Shown: positions 45,751 through 54,954 of the stretch, piece by piece
Layout of the letters: each line of letters starts with the position of its first letter
Position numbering within the stretch: position 1 is the stretch's first letter
From: Acidobacteriaceae bacterium
GTDB lineage: Bacteria; Acidobacteriota; Terriglobia; Bryobacterales; Bryobacteraceae
Direction of reading: 5' to 3'
Assembly (NCBI GenBank): GCA_019233755.1
Contig: JAFAMD010000021.1
Span: 1-64,000 of the forward strand
Length of the DNA: 64,000 bases
Notes under the pieces: generated by a model
What the model was told of the DNA's origin: nothing
Seen by the model: the letters and a program-made list of their open reading frames with translations, nothing else
Database searches by the model: none
Made by a program: the position numbers and the translations under genes

Positions 45751-47310
45751 ATGCCACCCAAAACGGACGCAGGGCATAAGCCCAATATCCTGGTGATCTG
45801 GGGCGATGATATCGGCATCACCAATCTGAGTTGCTACAGCAACGGTTTGATGGGCTACCGTACGCCCAACATTGACCGCCTTGCCAAAGAAGGTGTCATG
45901 TTTACCGACTCCTATGGCGAGCAGAGCTGCACAGCTGGCCGTGCCTCCTTCATCACCGGGCAGAGCGGTTACCGAACCGGGCTCACCAAGGTCGGTGTCC
46001 CAGCCGCGCCGGTAGGTTTGCAACCCGAGGACCCGACCATTGCCGAACTACTGAAAAACCACGGATATGCAACGGCAGAGTTCGGCAAGAACCACTTGGG
46101 CGACCGCAATGAATTTTTGCCGACAGTTCATGGCTTCGATGAGTTCTTCGGTAATCTCTACCATTTGAACGCCGAGGAGGAGCCGGAACTCCCTGACTAC
46201 CCCAATCCGAAAGACTTTCCGGAATTCCACAAACGCTTTGGCCCGCGCGGAGTTCTGCGCTGTCATGCGACCGATAAAGACGATTCGACGGTAGATCCCC
46301 GTTACGGCAAAGTTGGCAAGCAAAAGATAGAGGACACGGGTCCCCTTACCAAGAAGCGCATGGTGACCTGCGATGACGACTTCGCCGCCTCTGCCAAAGA
46401 CTTCATTAAGCGCCAACACGCGGCAGCCAAACCATGGTTCTGCTGGTTGAACACCACCCACATGCATCTTCGGACCCACCCGAAACCCGAGAGCATCGGG
46501 CAAGCCGGCCGCTGGCAATCGCCCTACCACGACACGATGATCGATCACGATAAGGTCGTGGGCGACGTACTGAATCTGCTGGACGAACTGAAGATCGCAG
46601 ACAACACAATCGTCATGTACAGCACGGACAACGGGCCTCATATGAACACCTGGCCAGACGGCGGCATGACTCCCTTCCGCAGCGAGAAAAACACCAACTG
46701 GGAAGGCGCTTTCCGAATTCCGCTGCTGGTGCGCTGGCCCGGAAAAATCCCGGCCGGGATGGTTTCGAACGAGATCGTCCAGCACCATGACTGGCTGCCG
46801 ACCTTCCTGGCGGCGGCGGGCGAGCCGGACGTCAAAGAGAAGTTGTTAAAGGGCCACGAAGCGCATGGAAAGAGGTTCAAGGTCCACATCGACGGCTGGA
46901 ACCTCTTGCCGTACCTGACCGGCAAGGAGAAAAAGAGCCCGCGGCAAGGCTTCATCTACTTTGACGACGATGGCAATCTTGTCGCGTTGCGGTACGACAA
47001 CTGGAAGGTCGTTTTTATGGAGCAGCGCGTCGAGGGAACGTTGCGCCTCTGGGCGGAGCCGTTTGTGCCGCTGCGGCTTCCGAAGCTGTATAACGTACGG
47101 ACTGATCCGTTTGAGCGCGCCGACATTACCTCGAATACTTACTATGACTGGTTTATAGATCATGATTATCTGGTGCTGGCCGCACAGGCTATCGTGACGC
47201 CCTTCGTGGAGACCTTCAAGGATTTTCCGCCACGGCAGAAGGCCGCTTCCTTCACCATCGACCAGGCACTCGCGAAGATGAGTGAAGTCGCCAGCGGCGC
47301 TCTGCACTGA
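45751..47310 (+). CDS. Sulfatase-family hydrolase (arylsulfatase-like)
   Basis: This 519-residue enzyme belongs to the alkaline-phosphatase superfamily and hydrolyses sulfate esters. The metal site begins with Asp19-Asp20 in ILVIWGDDIG. The active-site cysteine that is oxidised to formylglycine lies in Cys60-Thr-Ala-Gly-Arg64, followed by ASFITGQ. GKNHLGDRN and the C-terminal STDNGPHMN complete the motifs. The ATG at 45751 follows AAAGGAG. No signal peptide is visible, unusual because most bacterial sulfatases are exported. No formylglycine-generating enzyme gene is nearby, so maturation relies on one elsewhere. Confidence 0.9.
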   Translation: MPPKTDAGHKPNILVIWGDDIGITNLSCYSNGLMGYRTPNIDRLAKEGVMFTDSYGEQSCTAGRASFITGQSGYRTGLTKVGVPAAPVGLQPEDPTIAELLKNHGYATAEFGKNHLGDRNEFLPTVHGFDEFFGNLYHLNAEEEPELPDYPNPKDFPEFHKRFGPRGVLRCHATDKDDSTVDPRYGKVGKQKIEDTGPLTKKRMVTCDDDFAASAKDFIKRQHAAAKPWFCWLNTTHMHLRTHPKPESIGQAGRWQSPYHDTMIDHDKVVGDVLNLLDELKIADNTIVMYSTDNGPHMNTWPDGGMTPFRSEKNTNWEGAFRIPLLVRWPGKIPAGMVSNEIVQHHDWLPTFLAAAGEPDVKEKLLKGHEAHGKRFKVHIDGWNLLPYLTGKEKKSPRQGFIYFDDDGNLVALRYDNWKVVFMEQRVEGTLRLWAEPFVPLRLPKLYNVRTDPFERADITSNTYYDWFIDHDYLVLAAQAIVTPFVETFKDFPPRQKAASFTIDQALAKMSEVASGALH

Positions 47311-47325
47311 GACAGTGCGACGTTC

Positions 47326-47574
47326 TTATCTCAAATTGGTGATTGAGGCGGATTGATCAAGATTCTTCTCCGCTGCCGGCGTCTCTTCGGCGGGCGGCTG
47401 CGGAAGCGGGCGTTTTTTTCTCTTAGCCGCCGCTCCAAGGAAGGCGCCGCAAAACCCCGCGACCTGGGAAGCGACGGGTCCGACGTTTGCCCTGTCCATG
47501 CCGATTGACACGGCACAAAAGCCAAGAAGACTCAGACCGGCGACCTTGTAGATTTTAGAATTCTTTACTGCCAC
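47326..47574 (-). CDS. Small hypothetical protein with one hydrophobic segment
   Basis: An 82-residue open frame starts at a GTG at 47574. It has a hydrophobic stretch AGLSLLGFCAVSIG, a Gly/Ala-rich segment, then a basic and Pro/Glu-rich tail. It converges on the sulfatase gene with 15 bp between the stops. The start signal is weak and no family is recognised, so it may be real or chance. Confidence 0.45.
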   Translation of the reverse strand: MAVKNSKIYKVAGLSLLGFCAVSIGMDRANVGPVASQVAGFCGAFLGAAAKRKKRPLPQPPAEETPAAEKNLDQSASITNLR

Positions 47575-47662
47575 TTCTCAGATTGTAAACAGCGGATAAC
47601 GCATGTCTTAGGCACGAACGCAAGATATAAGATTAGGGCGTGGACTGTCGGGGAGAACAACG

Positions 47663-48253
47663 ATGCGAATAAAACCCGTAACGCGTGTTGTCGGTTTCCT
47701 TTTTGCTCCGATACTGACTCTGTCGGCGATCGATAGCCGATGGAATCCGATGCTTGCCGGAGCAAGTTCTGTCGCCGTTCCGGCGGGTACCCAGATCACG
47801 GTCCGCACGATTGACAAGATCAAACCGAAAGAAACCAAGGCTGGCGATACGTTTCAAGCTTCCGTAGACGAACCGGTCATCGTGAATGGAAGAGAAATCA
47901 TCCCACGCGGAACGCCGGCTCAAATCAGGCTCTATAAGGAAGAGGGCAAGACGGACGACTTGGGTTTGCGGCTCTACAGTCTGAATGTGCGAGGCAGGAC
48001 CGCACTTGTGAACAGCGACTGGGCCAGAGTGACTCCGCAGAAGAAAGGTATGGGCACTGGCGCAAAGACGGCCATTGGAGCTGGAGTCGGCGCGGCCGTG
48101 GGCGCCATAGCCGGTGGAGGCAAAGGCGCTGCAATCGGAGCCGGGGCCGGCGCTGGGACCGGGCTGATTATCTCCAAGGTAAAGGGACGAGACACCGAAG
48201 TTCCGCCGGAGACTCGGCTCACCTTTACGATTCGCAATACAATCCGAATTTAG
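47663..48253 (+). CDS. Exported glycine-zipper protein
   Basis: This 196-residue protein has a signal-like hydrophobic start, then a beta-rich domain (AGTQITVRTIDKIKPKETKAGD and GREIIPRGTPAQIRL), and a C-terminal glycine zipper (about 130-165, GAGVGAAVGAIAGGGKGAA). Glycine zippers insert into or oligomerise on membranes. The ATG at 47663 lies in a 90-bp gap after the hypothetical gene. It is probably an envelope protein; the family is common in Acidobacteria but undefined. Confidence 0.75.
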   Translation: MRIKPVTRVVGFLFAPILTLSAIDSRWNPMLAGASSVAVPAGTQITVRTIDKIKPKETKAGDTFQASVDEPVIVNGREIIPRGTPAQIRLYKEEGKTDDLGLRLYSLNVRGRTALVNSDWARVTPQKKGMGTGAKTAIGAGVGAAVGAIAGGGKGAAIGAGAGAGTGLIISKVKGRDTEVPPETRLTFTIRNTIRI

Positions 48254-48334
48254 GAAGTCGTCGCAAACCCGCATTGTCCTGCAGCAATGCGCCTCCATTT
48301 TTCCGAGGACAGGTTGGGTTAGAATGACGGCGCC

Positions 48335-49678
48335 ATGTCTTACAAAAGCCACAGGGTCCAATTGTGGACCTGGCTTATTCCTGTTCTGTATTCAGCACTC
48401 GCGATCGCAGCCGGCTTGAGTTTTCCAAGGCTTGAGCAGCACTTTTTGCCGCGCCTCCTGTCCTCGATAAGTGTTCCCGCCGCGATGGCGATCTACTCCT
48501 CTATTGCCTCGGGCATGATTGCTCTGACCGGCATCGTGTTTTCCTTGGCGTTTGTGATGGTCCAGTTCAGCGCAACCGCCTACTCGCCTCGTCTGGTGCT
48601 GTGGGTAGCGCGCGATCCGGTAATGTCCCACGCCCTAGGGGTTTTTACAGCGACCTTTCTTTACGCGCTCGCCGCGCTCGCATGGATAGATCGGGGCGGT
48701 TCCGGGAAGGTTCCACTTATTAGCGTTTGGGTATCTGTGGCTCTCGTTTTTGCAAGCGTGGCCATGTTCATTGCGCTGATTCGCGAAATCGGGTTACTTC
48801 AGATCAACCAGATGTTAATTTTTACTGGTAACCAAGGGCGGGGCATCATAAAGTCCATGTATCCCTCAATAGAAGCCACCGGTACGAATAGTTCGTATGA
48901 GTTTCGTAGGTTGCCTCGTACCCAGACGTTGAGACATAACGGCCCACCGCGGATCATACAGGCTGTTGACGTGAACGCCTTGGTGGATCTGGCCAAGGCA
49001 TCAGGCGGAGTCATTGAAATGGTTGCAGCGGTTGGCGACACCGCCATGGAGTTGACTCCCATTCTGCACGTTTTTGGTGCTCGTCGTGCCGTTGATGAAC
49101 GAGCTTTGAGTAAAGCGATTGAGGTCGGGGGAGAACGCACCTTCGAACAAGATCCTAAGTATGCAATCAGGCTGCTTGTTGATATTGCCATCAAGGCATT
49201 GTCGCCGGCTGTTAACGATCCTACAACGGCCGTTCAAGCGCTGGACCAAATCGAAGACCTGCTGCTCCGCCTCGGCCTCTGCCGATTGGAAATCGGCGCG
49301 TTTCGCGATGGCGATGGCGAACTAAGATTGATACTTCCCTTCCCCGCCTGGGAGGATTTCCTTCGGCTGGGCCTCGACGAAATTCGCTTCTGTGGCGCCG
49401 GCAGCATTCAAGTTATGCGGCGCATGAACGCGGTCGTCAGTGAACTCATCTCAGTGCTCCCTGAAGAACGTCATGCGGCGTTGAAGTGCTGGGAACAGCG
49501 GCTGCACGCTACAATCGGCAAATCTTTCACAGATCCGGAAGACAGGCGAGAGGCATTAGTGGAAGACCGGCAGGGGCTTGGCATACCGCGCCGTAGTTCT
49601 CCTACCGCCGCAGCAGAACATACAACGATGCCGCTGAACGAAAACCAGATCCGCCGCGCCATTCAACCGGATTCCTGA
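48335..49678 (+). CDS. DUF2254 polytopic membrane protein
   Basis: This 447-residue protein has about four membrane helices in the first 160 residues, including ALTGIVFSLAFVMVQFSATAYSPR, the most conserved DUF2254 block. A soluble C-terminal half follows (QAVDVNALVDLAKASGGVIEM, PKYAIRLLVDIAIKALSPAVNDPTTA). The function of the family is not established. It ends 77 bp inside the convergent P450 gene; the stop at 49678 is clear. Confidence 0.87.
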   Translation: MSYKSHRVQLWTWLIPVLYSALAIAAGLSFPRLEQHFLPRLLSSISVPAAMAIYSSIASGMIALTGIVFSLAFVMVQFSATAYSPRLVLWVARDPVMSHALGVFTATFLYALAALAWIDRGGSGKVPLISVWVSVALVFASVAMFIALIREIGLLQINQMLIFTGNQGRGIIKSMYPSIEATGTNSSYEFRRLPRTQTLRHNGPPRIIQAVDVNALVDLAKASGGVIEMVAAVGDTAMELTPILHVFGARRAVDERALSKAIEVGGERTFEQDPKYAIRLLVDIAIKALSPAVNDPTTAVQALDQIEDLLLRLGLCRLEIGAFRDGDGELRLILPFPAWEDFLRLGLDEIRFCGAGSIQVMRRMNAVVSELISVLPEERHAALKCWEQRLHATIGKSFTDPEDRREALVEDRQGLGIPRRSSPTAAAEHTTMPLNENQIRRAIQPDS

Positions 49679-50621
49679 TGTCTGCTGCCGCAATGTTCTC
49701 GACGAAGACACCGGTCGCCACTCCGGCGGCCATGCGGACCAGCGCTCCGCCCGCGCACGAATGCATGCCTGCCCCAAGCCCGACATGACCAGCAGCATTG
49801 CGCGTCAGATCGAGTCTATTGGGTTCCGGAAATTGCGTGGGGTCACGATTCGCCGAAGCCAACATCAGTCTGAGTCGTTCGCCTTCCGGAATGCGAATAC
49901 CGGCCAGCTCAATATCGACACCTGCCTGGCGGGAGAGTTTTTGCGCTACACCGGCGTACCGCAGCAACTCCTCAATGGCTTTCGGCAACAAATTCGCATC
50001 GGTGTCCAACCTTGCTAGTTCGGCAGGGTGGCGAAGTAAAGCGAGCCAGGCATTTGCCAGGAAACGGGGTAGCGTTTGCGAGAGCGCTACAAATGCGGGT
50101 CCGCTCATTGGTATGGGAGCGTTTTGAAAATATTGCGCTAGTTCAGCATTCGCGGCCTTTGCGTCGGATGTGCCGGCAGACACTTTGCGAGCAAGATCGC
50201 CAAGATGCTGTGCCTTTAGAGGATCGGCTCCAGTTACAAGTACGGCAATGGCCAGGCAGCCTGGTTCGGCAAGCTCATGAACGATGTCAACTGGTCGGTC
50301 GCGAGGGAGCTCGTCAACCAGCACGCACAGCAGGCGTCTGACTTCTGCCTGCCATGCCGACAGTTTCGCAGGCGAAAGTGCCGCAAGCGTCTCGGCGCGC
50401 ACACGCGCCTGAATGATCGGGTCCTCCCCGTGCGATCGTTTGTCGCTCCGCGGACCGGTGGGGCGCAGTCGCGGCTCTCTTAAAGCGGTACTTACGTCTG
50501 CATGCCGGCTGAGTACCCACGTATCCATCGCCGAATCGTAATAGGGGGCGCCCGGCGGCGGCGGCAATAGCGGGTCACCCTTCGTGCTTGATCTGGCTTG
50601 CATACATTTTGGGGAACTCAT
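49602..50621 (-). CDS. Cytochrome P450, last gene of the radical SAM operon
   Basis: This 339-residue haem monooxygenase is on the short side for a P450. The haem loop is GLGAGMHSCAGGALVRMA with axial Cys289; the usual Phe before GxG is Leu. The K-helix ExxR is IEELLRY. In the I helix the usual AG-acid-T reads ALSQT, so Thr is kept but the acid is Gln and the Gly is Leu. That may change proton delivery or mean a non-oxygenase role. The ATG at 50621 is four bases after the radical SAM stop, with GAGGGGGA upstream, so it belongs to that operon. Electron-transfer partners are not in the window. Confidence 0.87.
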   Translation of the reverse strand: MSSPKCMQARSSTKGDPLLPPPPGAPYYDSAMDTWVLSRHADVSTALREPRLRPTGPRSDKRSHGEDPIIQARVRAETLAALSPAKLSAWQAEVRRLLCVLVDELPRDRPVDIVHELAEPGCLAIAVLVTGADPLKAQHLGDLARKVSAGTSDAKAANAELAQYFQNAPIPMSGPAFVALSQTLPRFLANAWLALLRHPAELARLDTDANLLPKAIEELLRYAGVAQKLSRQAGVDIELAGIRIPEGERLRLMLASANRDPTQFPEPNRLDLTRNAAGHVGLGAGMHSCAGGALVRMAAGVATGVFVENIAAADIRNPVEWRGGSGFRSAASLYVLLRR

Positions 50622-50625
50622 GCGA

Positions 50626-51651
50626 TCAGTCCCCCTCAACAAGGGCATTCGCAAGTGACGTCCGCTCGCCTGTGGTCTTCTGACTCCAATTGAGCGAGCA
50701 AACACAGCGCTGACACACAGGATTGCTCGCGACATCCAGCATGCTGCGGAATTGCACCGCCTCGGGGCCGTTTAACACTTGCAGCAGACTATTTCTCTTG
50801 ACGGAGCCAATGGGGCGGTGAAAGAAACAGGGACGAAGCGTTCCGTCGGCTTCCACCACTGCCGATACCCAAGGTGCGTTGCAGCGAGGTGCGATGGGTC
50901 TCGAAATACCAAGATGTGCACGGTAATGATGCACAATCCGCTGGAGCTTTTCCCAGTTCTCGAGAATGAAAGCGCTGCCACTCCATTCGGCGACCAAAGC
51001 GTCGAACTCGTGTTCGAGAACGGCCGCCTGCGGCTCGCTCAGAGCGACTTGAGCCTGACGGTCCGGACCCCATCCCCCTGGTCTGTTGAATGCTTCAGAA
51101 GTGACGTCGGCAGCAAGAAAGGAGATTGATTTCAGACCCAACCGCCGCGCGGCCCTTGCAGTCTCCCTGACGCAGAAATAATTCTCCCGCTGTATCGTGC
51201 AGCGGGCTGAAATGGCAAAGCTGGGGTCAAGCTCGTATACAGCTCGAATGCCTCGCTCGAGCAGTGCAAAAGCTCCGGGAATGCGCCGAATCCGGTCGTG
51301 TACAGGTGGTGGGCCGTCGAGGGAAACAATCACGTCACTGACGTGACGAACAATCTGTTCAGCATTTCGCTCCAGCAGAAGGCCGGTACTGAGGATCGTG
51401 GTCCGAATCGAGCGAGAGCGAAGCAGTGAACAGAAACGAAACAGATCGGAGTGCATAAGCGGCTCTCCGCCTGACAGAACCACCCATTGGACCGACAGCT
51501 TTTCAATGTCGTCGAGGTATCTCTCCAGATCGCGCGTGCTGATTTCGCTTTTGTCGCTGTTCTTCCAGATGTCGCACATCAAGCAGCGGCAGTTGCACCG
51601 GCTATGCGGATAGAGGATAAGAATCGGCAATGAGTGAATAGTGGGATTCAC
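50626..51651 (-). CDS. Radical SAM protein with SPASM/twitch-like C-terminal cysteines
   Basis: This 341-residue radical SAM enzyme carries the cluster motif Cys19-x3-Cys23-x2-Cys26 (with an extra Cys21) near its N-terminus, then VVLSGGEPL and SLDGPP blocks. The C-terminal quarter has further cysteines (RCNAPWVS, RPCFFH, and CQRCVC near the end) that look like an auxiliary iron-sulfur site of the SPASM or twitch type. Such enzymes often modify peptides or small molecules. Unlike its operon neighbours it has no B12 domain. Its ATG overlaps the amidohydrolase stop by four bases. Confidence 0.88.
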   Translation of the reverse strand: MNPTIHSLPILILYPHSRCNCRCLMCDIWKNSDKSEISTRDLERYLDDIEKLSVQWVVLSGGEPLMHSDLFRFCSLLRSRSIRTTILSTGLLLERNAEQIVRHVSDVIVSLDGPPPVHDRIRRIPGAFALLERGIRAVYELDPSFAISARCTIQRENYFCVRETARAARRLGLKSISFLAADVTSEAFNRPGGWGPDRQAQVALSEPQAAVLEHEFDALVAEWSGSAFILENWEKLQRIVHHYRAHLGISRPIAPRCNAPWVSAVVEADGTLRPCFFHRPIGSVKRNSLLQVLNGPEAVQFRSMLDVASNPVCQRCVCSLNWSQKTTGERTSLANALVEGD

Positions 51652-52829
51652 GAAATTACCGCCTTTCCGGCCAGCCGCAAGTCGCCATCGAGTGCTTGCC
51701 TCGCCTGATCGATCAGGCCGGAGATATTGAACGGAGTCAGCCAGCGCCCGCGATCCTCAACCTCGATGACTTGATACGCGGAAAAGCTTGCAGCACGCAT
51801 GCGCTCCGTAATTGTTTCGGAAATCAGATCGATATGCCCGTTCACAATGACAAGCTGAGGCCGCAGGTCAAGTAGAGCTTCGGCTGGGGCTTGTCCGCGA
51901 TCGGGAACAACGAGCAAGTCCGCCGCGCCGCCGTTTCGGATACAACCCGCTGCCGATCCCAGGCACAATACGCGCGCTGCACCTGACGTGACCATGCCGT
52001 ACAGGCGAACGGGATCTATGACTTGACTTGCTCTCCGAAGTTCATCAGTGAGATCTCCTTCTGCAGTAAGAGCAGAGTCTGTCCCGAGCGCGATCGGCAC
52101 TCCCGAGGAAAAGGCTGCCTCCGACAACGTGCGCCCGAGCGTAAAATCGTTCGAACTTGGGCACCAGATCAAAGATGCTCCTCGCTTGCGAACGAGCATC
52201 AACTCCTCCCTCCGAAGCGCCACGCCGTGAACTACGACCGTTGAGCGCCCCAGCGCGGAAGCTGCATCGAGTTGATAAATTTCCCGTCTCGCATCCTCAT
52301 CCAGCCCTTCCGCTGCGTGAATGATGAACGGCGCGCCTGCTGGCCTTTGCCGATATCGATATTGCCAGTCATTGGAGAATCGCAGCGAGTGCGCCCAGGA
52401 ATAGTGCTTTACTACGCGGATGGGAAAGCCCTCATCGAATACGTCCGGATGGTAAGGGTTGTGCTGCGCGACTGTCGTGACGCCGGAAAGCAGGTTCTTC
52501 ATACCGCCCCAAAACAGCCGGACTCGCTTAGGAACCCCGAGGTGCTGCTTCACGGGCGCCTCGTCAGGCCGGTAGATGTCGTCTGCCCATGCGGTTGCGT
52601 TCGGATACGGTCCGCGGCCGAGCCGGGGAAACAGATTCAGCTCGAGGTGATCATGGGCATTGATGAGGCCGGGAAGAATCAGGAACCCACTCAGATCAAT
52701 CTCGCCCTCCGGGGATATCTCATGACGTGAAAAAAACACCTGGCCCTGGCGGACCAAGAGGTCCAGACGCGAAGTCCGGGTCGCGCTGGTCGCGACTCGT
52801 GCACCAGCCAGGATCACGGCTTGCTCCAT
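51648..52829 (-). CDS. Amidohydrolase-superfamily metal-dependent enzyme
   Basis: This 393-residue enzyme has the amidohydrolase TIM barrel. The first metal site is HDH (His59, Asp60, His61 in INAHDHLELN). Later ligands are the His in FIIHAAEG and VVVHGVAL and the Asp in ALGTDSALT. The layout is closest to deaminase/chlorohydrolase-like members, which act on C-N or C-Cl bonds of ring compounds. The ATG at 52829 overlaps the upstream methyltransferase stop by 16 bp; a TTG at 52841 is possible. In this operon it probably tailors or activates the pathway substrate. Confidence 0.87.
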   Translation of the reverse strand: MEQAVILAGARVATSATRTSRLDLLVRQGQVFFSRHEISPEGEIDLSGFLILPGLINAHDHLELNLFPRLGRGPYPNATAWADDIYRPDEAPVKQHLGVPKRVRLFWGGMKNLLSGVTTVAQHNPYHPDVFDEGFPIRVVKHYSWAHSLRFSNDWQYRYRQRPAGAPFIIHAAEGLDEDARREIYQLDAASALGRSTVVVHGVALRREELMLVRKRGASLIWCPSSNDFTLGRTLSEAAFSSGVPIALGTDSALTAEGDLTDELRRASQVIDPVRLYGMVTSGAARVLCLGSAAGCIRNGGAADLLVVPDRGQAPAEALLDLRPQLVIVNGHIDLISETITERMRAASFSAYQVIEVEDRGRWLTPFNISGLIDQARQALDGDLRLAGKAVIS

Positions 52830-53488
52830 AAACCAACCCAAATTGCGGGCACGGTGCTTAGATCCGAAATCAGATGCTGTTTACCGGCTCGTTCGAAGAT
52901 TGGCCGTTCCGCTTCACCAAAGTAGGCTTCCGACTGTGTCTGAAATTGAAGGCCGGCCGATGCGGCCGCCTCGCGAATCTGCGCGGCGGAATACACAAAG
53001 TGCTCCAGTTCGTACGCCGATGCGCCTACCTTGAAAGAGCGGTTCCAGCCCGCCGCTGCCGCCGATGGATGCAAGTCGCTGACAAGGACGCGTCCTCCAC
53101 GTGCGCAAACTCTGGCCATTTCGGCGAAGACACGGGGCAAATCGGGCATATATGCTGCGCCAAACGAGCAGAGTGTCAGGTCGGCAGCGTTATCCGGAAA
53201 AGGAAGGCTCTGAGCATCTCCAAGTACCAGCCGGCCGCGTAACTCCGGATGCTTTTCCGCTTTCGACAGCATCTCTGCGCACAGATCCAGGCCAAACACC
53301 GATGTGCCGCGCCTTCGAAAATGAAGCATCCAGCGCCCCGTGCCGCAGCCAACGTCAATGACTCCCAATGGTTCGGTTGAATCGAGCAGGCGACCTACTA
53401 CGCCGGCTTCCAGTGCAAGAAGAGGATTAGGCATCGTGTCGTAAACAGATGCCCAGAGGCGTTGCCCCGCTTCCCCGGAGACGCGCAT
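52814..53488 (-). CDS. Class I SAM methyltransferase (operon copy 3)
   Basis: This 224-residue methyltransferase has the Rossmann SAM motif VIDVGCGTGRWMLHF, then GLDLCAEML, ADLTLCSFGAAY and GGRVLVSDLHP, in the order expected for class I. The ATG at 53488 overlaps the stop of the preceding gene by one base (TGATG). It is the third methyltransferase of the operon in transcription order; its substrate is unknown. Confidence 0.87.
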   Translation of the reverse strand: MRVSGEAGQRLWASVYDTMPNPLLALEAGVVGRLLDSTEPLGVIDVGCGTGRWMLHFRRRGTSVFGLDLCAEMLSKAEKHPELRGRLVLGDAQSLPFPDNAADLTLCSFGAAYMPDLPRVFAEMARVCARGGRVLVSDLHPSAAAAGWNRSFKVGASAYELEHFVYSAAQIREAAASAGLQFQTQSEAYFGEAERPIFERAGKQHLISDLSTVPAIWVGLWSKP

Positions 53489-54954
53489 CACAGGCTCTCG
53501 AGGCGCGGCTTGCGCAACGCAACAAATCGCTGTGCGCATTTCAGTTCGAAGGGCGCACTGTAGAACCCCAGCGAGTAACGCCAACTGCTGAGCACGGTAA
53601 GCATGTGCCGGCCCCAGCGCGGAAGGTGAACATCCTGGATGGTAGGCCAGCGTGAGTTAATTACTAACTCGAAGTTATCGATGTGCCGTTTCAATCTTCT
53701 CGGCAACCAGGCAACGTTTGGGTCGCGACGTGTCGTGAAGTTATACCAACGGTCGGTGGCCCATTCTTCCGGCGTCCGCGGGAACTCGATCTTTCCTTCC
53801 ACTTTGCCGTACATCCCATCTGGATGAGGGGTTGGGATATAGTGCTGAACTATGATCTCAGCGTCGGGATTGATACGTTTGAGGCGCCGAATAAAGCGGA
53901 TGGTATCGCGTGTATCTTTCTCCGGGTTTTGCGGATTCCCGATGACGAACGAGAACTCTGGAATAATTCCGAAGCGGCGTATCTTCGCAGCAAGATCGAG
54001 CGTTTGCCCGGTCGTAACGTGCTTATTCATTTCTTCTAGCACCCAGTCGGACCCAGATTCGGCGCCGAAGAAGATCATCGCCGCGCCAGCCCGCCGCAAC
54101 AGCCGGAACGTCTCGTCAGAGTATCGAAGGGCCGAATCGATGCGTCCCTCAGCCCACCAGCGCAGATTCAACGGCGTCATCCGCTCTGCAAGATCCGCCG
54201 TGTGACTTTCATTCAAGAAGAAATTGTTGTCATAGAACTGCACCGCGTCTATTTGAAACCTCTGCTTCAGATAGCACAATACGGCGGCTGTCCGTTCCGC
54301 TGTTTCCGTCCGTTGCCGCCCCTGATAAATCGGGACGACACCGCAAAATTTGCAGCGAAACGGGCATCCGATGCTGGCCTGATGAACTGCCGTCCTGCGC
54401 CCAAGGAACGTTGGAAGAATGTACTTCTCCGCGTTGGGCAAACGATCATAGGGAAGCCACGGAAAGTCGTTCGGTGATCGGAGCGGCCGTTCTGCATTAT
54501 GCACGTGAAGGCCGAAATCGTCTTTATATGACAGCCCTCGGATGCCATTAAACTTGCGATTCCCGCGCAACGCCTCAATCAGTTCCAGGAACGTGTCTTC
54601 ACCCTGGCCGCGCACAACGAAATCGACGTAACGTGCGTTCAGCGCAGCATCGGTGTAGAGCGATGGGAAGTAACCGCCCCAAACGATCGGAATGGAAGGA
54701 TGCTTCGCACGGAACTCTCGACACAACGGTATTGCCGCCCTCATCTGGGGCCCAGGCATGACTGAGACGGCCAGCAACGTTGTTTCGCTCTCGCGAACGA
54801 TGCGATCGATGGTCATGGCCGGTTGCGGATCGGCGTTGCCGTCTACAATAGCGTACTCTTCCTTGCCGTCCAGGACGGCAGCCATTGATAGAACTGCGAG
54901 CGGGAAACGACGGTTCTTCGGCTTGGTGGATTGCGGATGAAGGAGAATGATCAT
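53488..54954 (-). CDS. B12-binding radical SAM protein (third type)
   Basis: This 488-residue protein has an N-terminal cobalamin-binding-like domain (about 1-135, with IVDGNADPQ and IVWGGYFPSLYTDAAL). The radical SAM domain has Cys197-x3-Cys201-x2-Cys204 (GCPFRCKFC), then YDNNFFLNE and FFGAESGSDWVLEEMNK. The C-terminal part has RWYNFTTRRD and FYSAPFELKC. It differs clearly from the two other pairs in the operon. The ATG at 54954 overlaps the upstream stop by four bases. Enzymes of this type catalyse methylations or rearrangements at unactivated carbons. Confidence 0.9.
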   Translation of the reverse strand: MIILLHPQSTKPKNRRFPLAVLSMAAVLDGKEEYAIVDGNADPQPAMTIDRIVRESETTLLAVSVMPGPQMRAAIPLCREFRAKHPSIPIVWGGYFPSLYTDAALNARYVDFVVRGQGEDTFLELIEALRGNRKFNGIRGLSYKDDFGLHVHNAERPLRSPNDFPWLPYDRLPNAEKYILPTFLGRRTAVHQASIGCPFRCKFCGVVPIYQGRQRTETAERTAAVLCYLKQRFQIDAVQFYDNNFFLNESHTADLAERMTPLNLRWWAEGRIDSALRYSDETFRLLRRAGAAMIFFGAESGSDWVLEEMNKHVTTGQTLDLAAKIRRFGIIPEFSFVIGNPQNPEKDTRDTIRFIRRLKRINPDAEIIVQHYIPTPHPDGMYGKVEGKIEFPRTPEEWATDRWYNFTTRRDPNVAWLPRRLKRHIDNFELVINSRWPTIQDVHLPRWGRHMLTVLSSWRYSLGFYSAPFELKCAQRFVALRKPRLESL

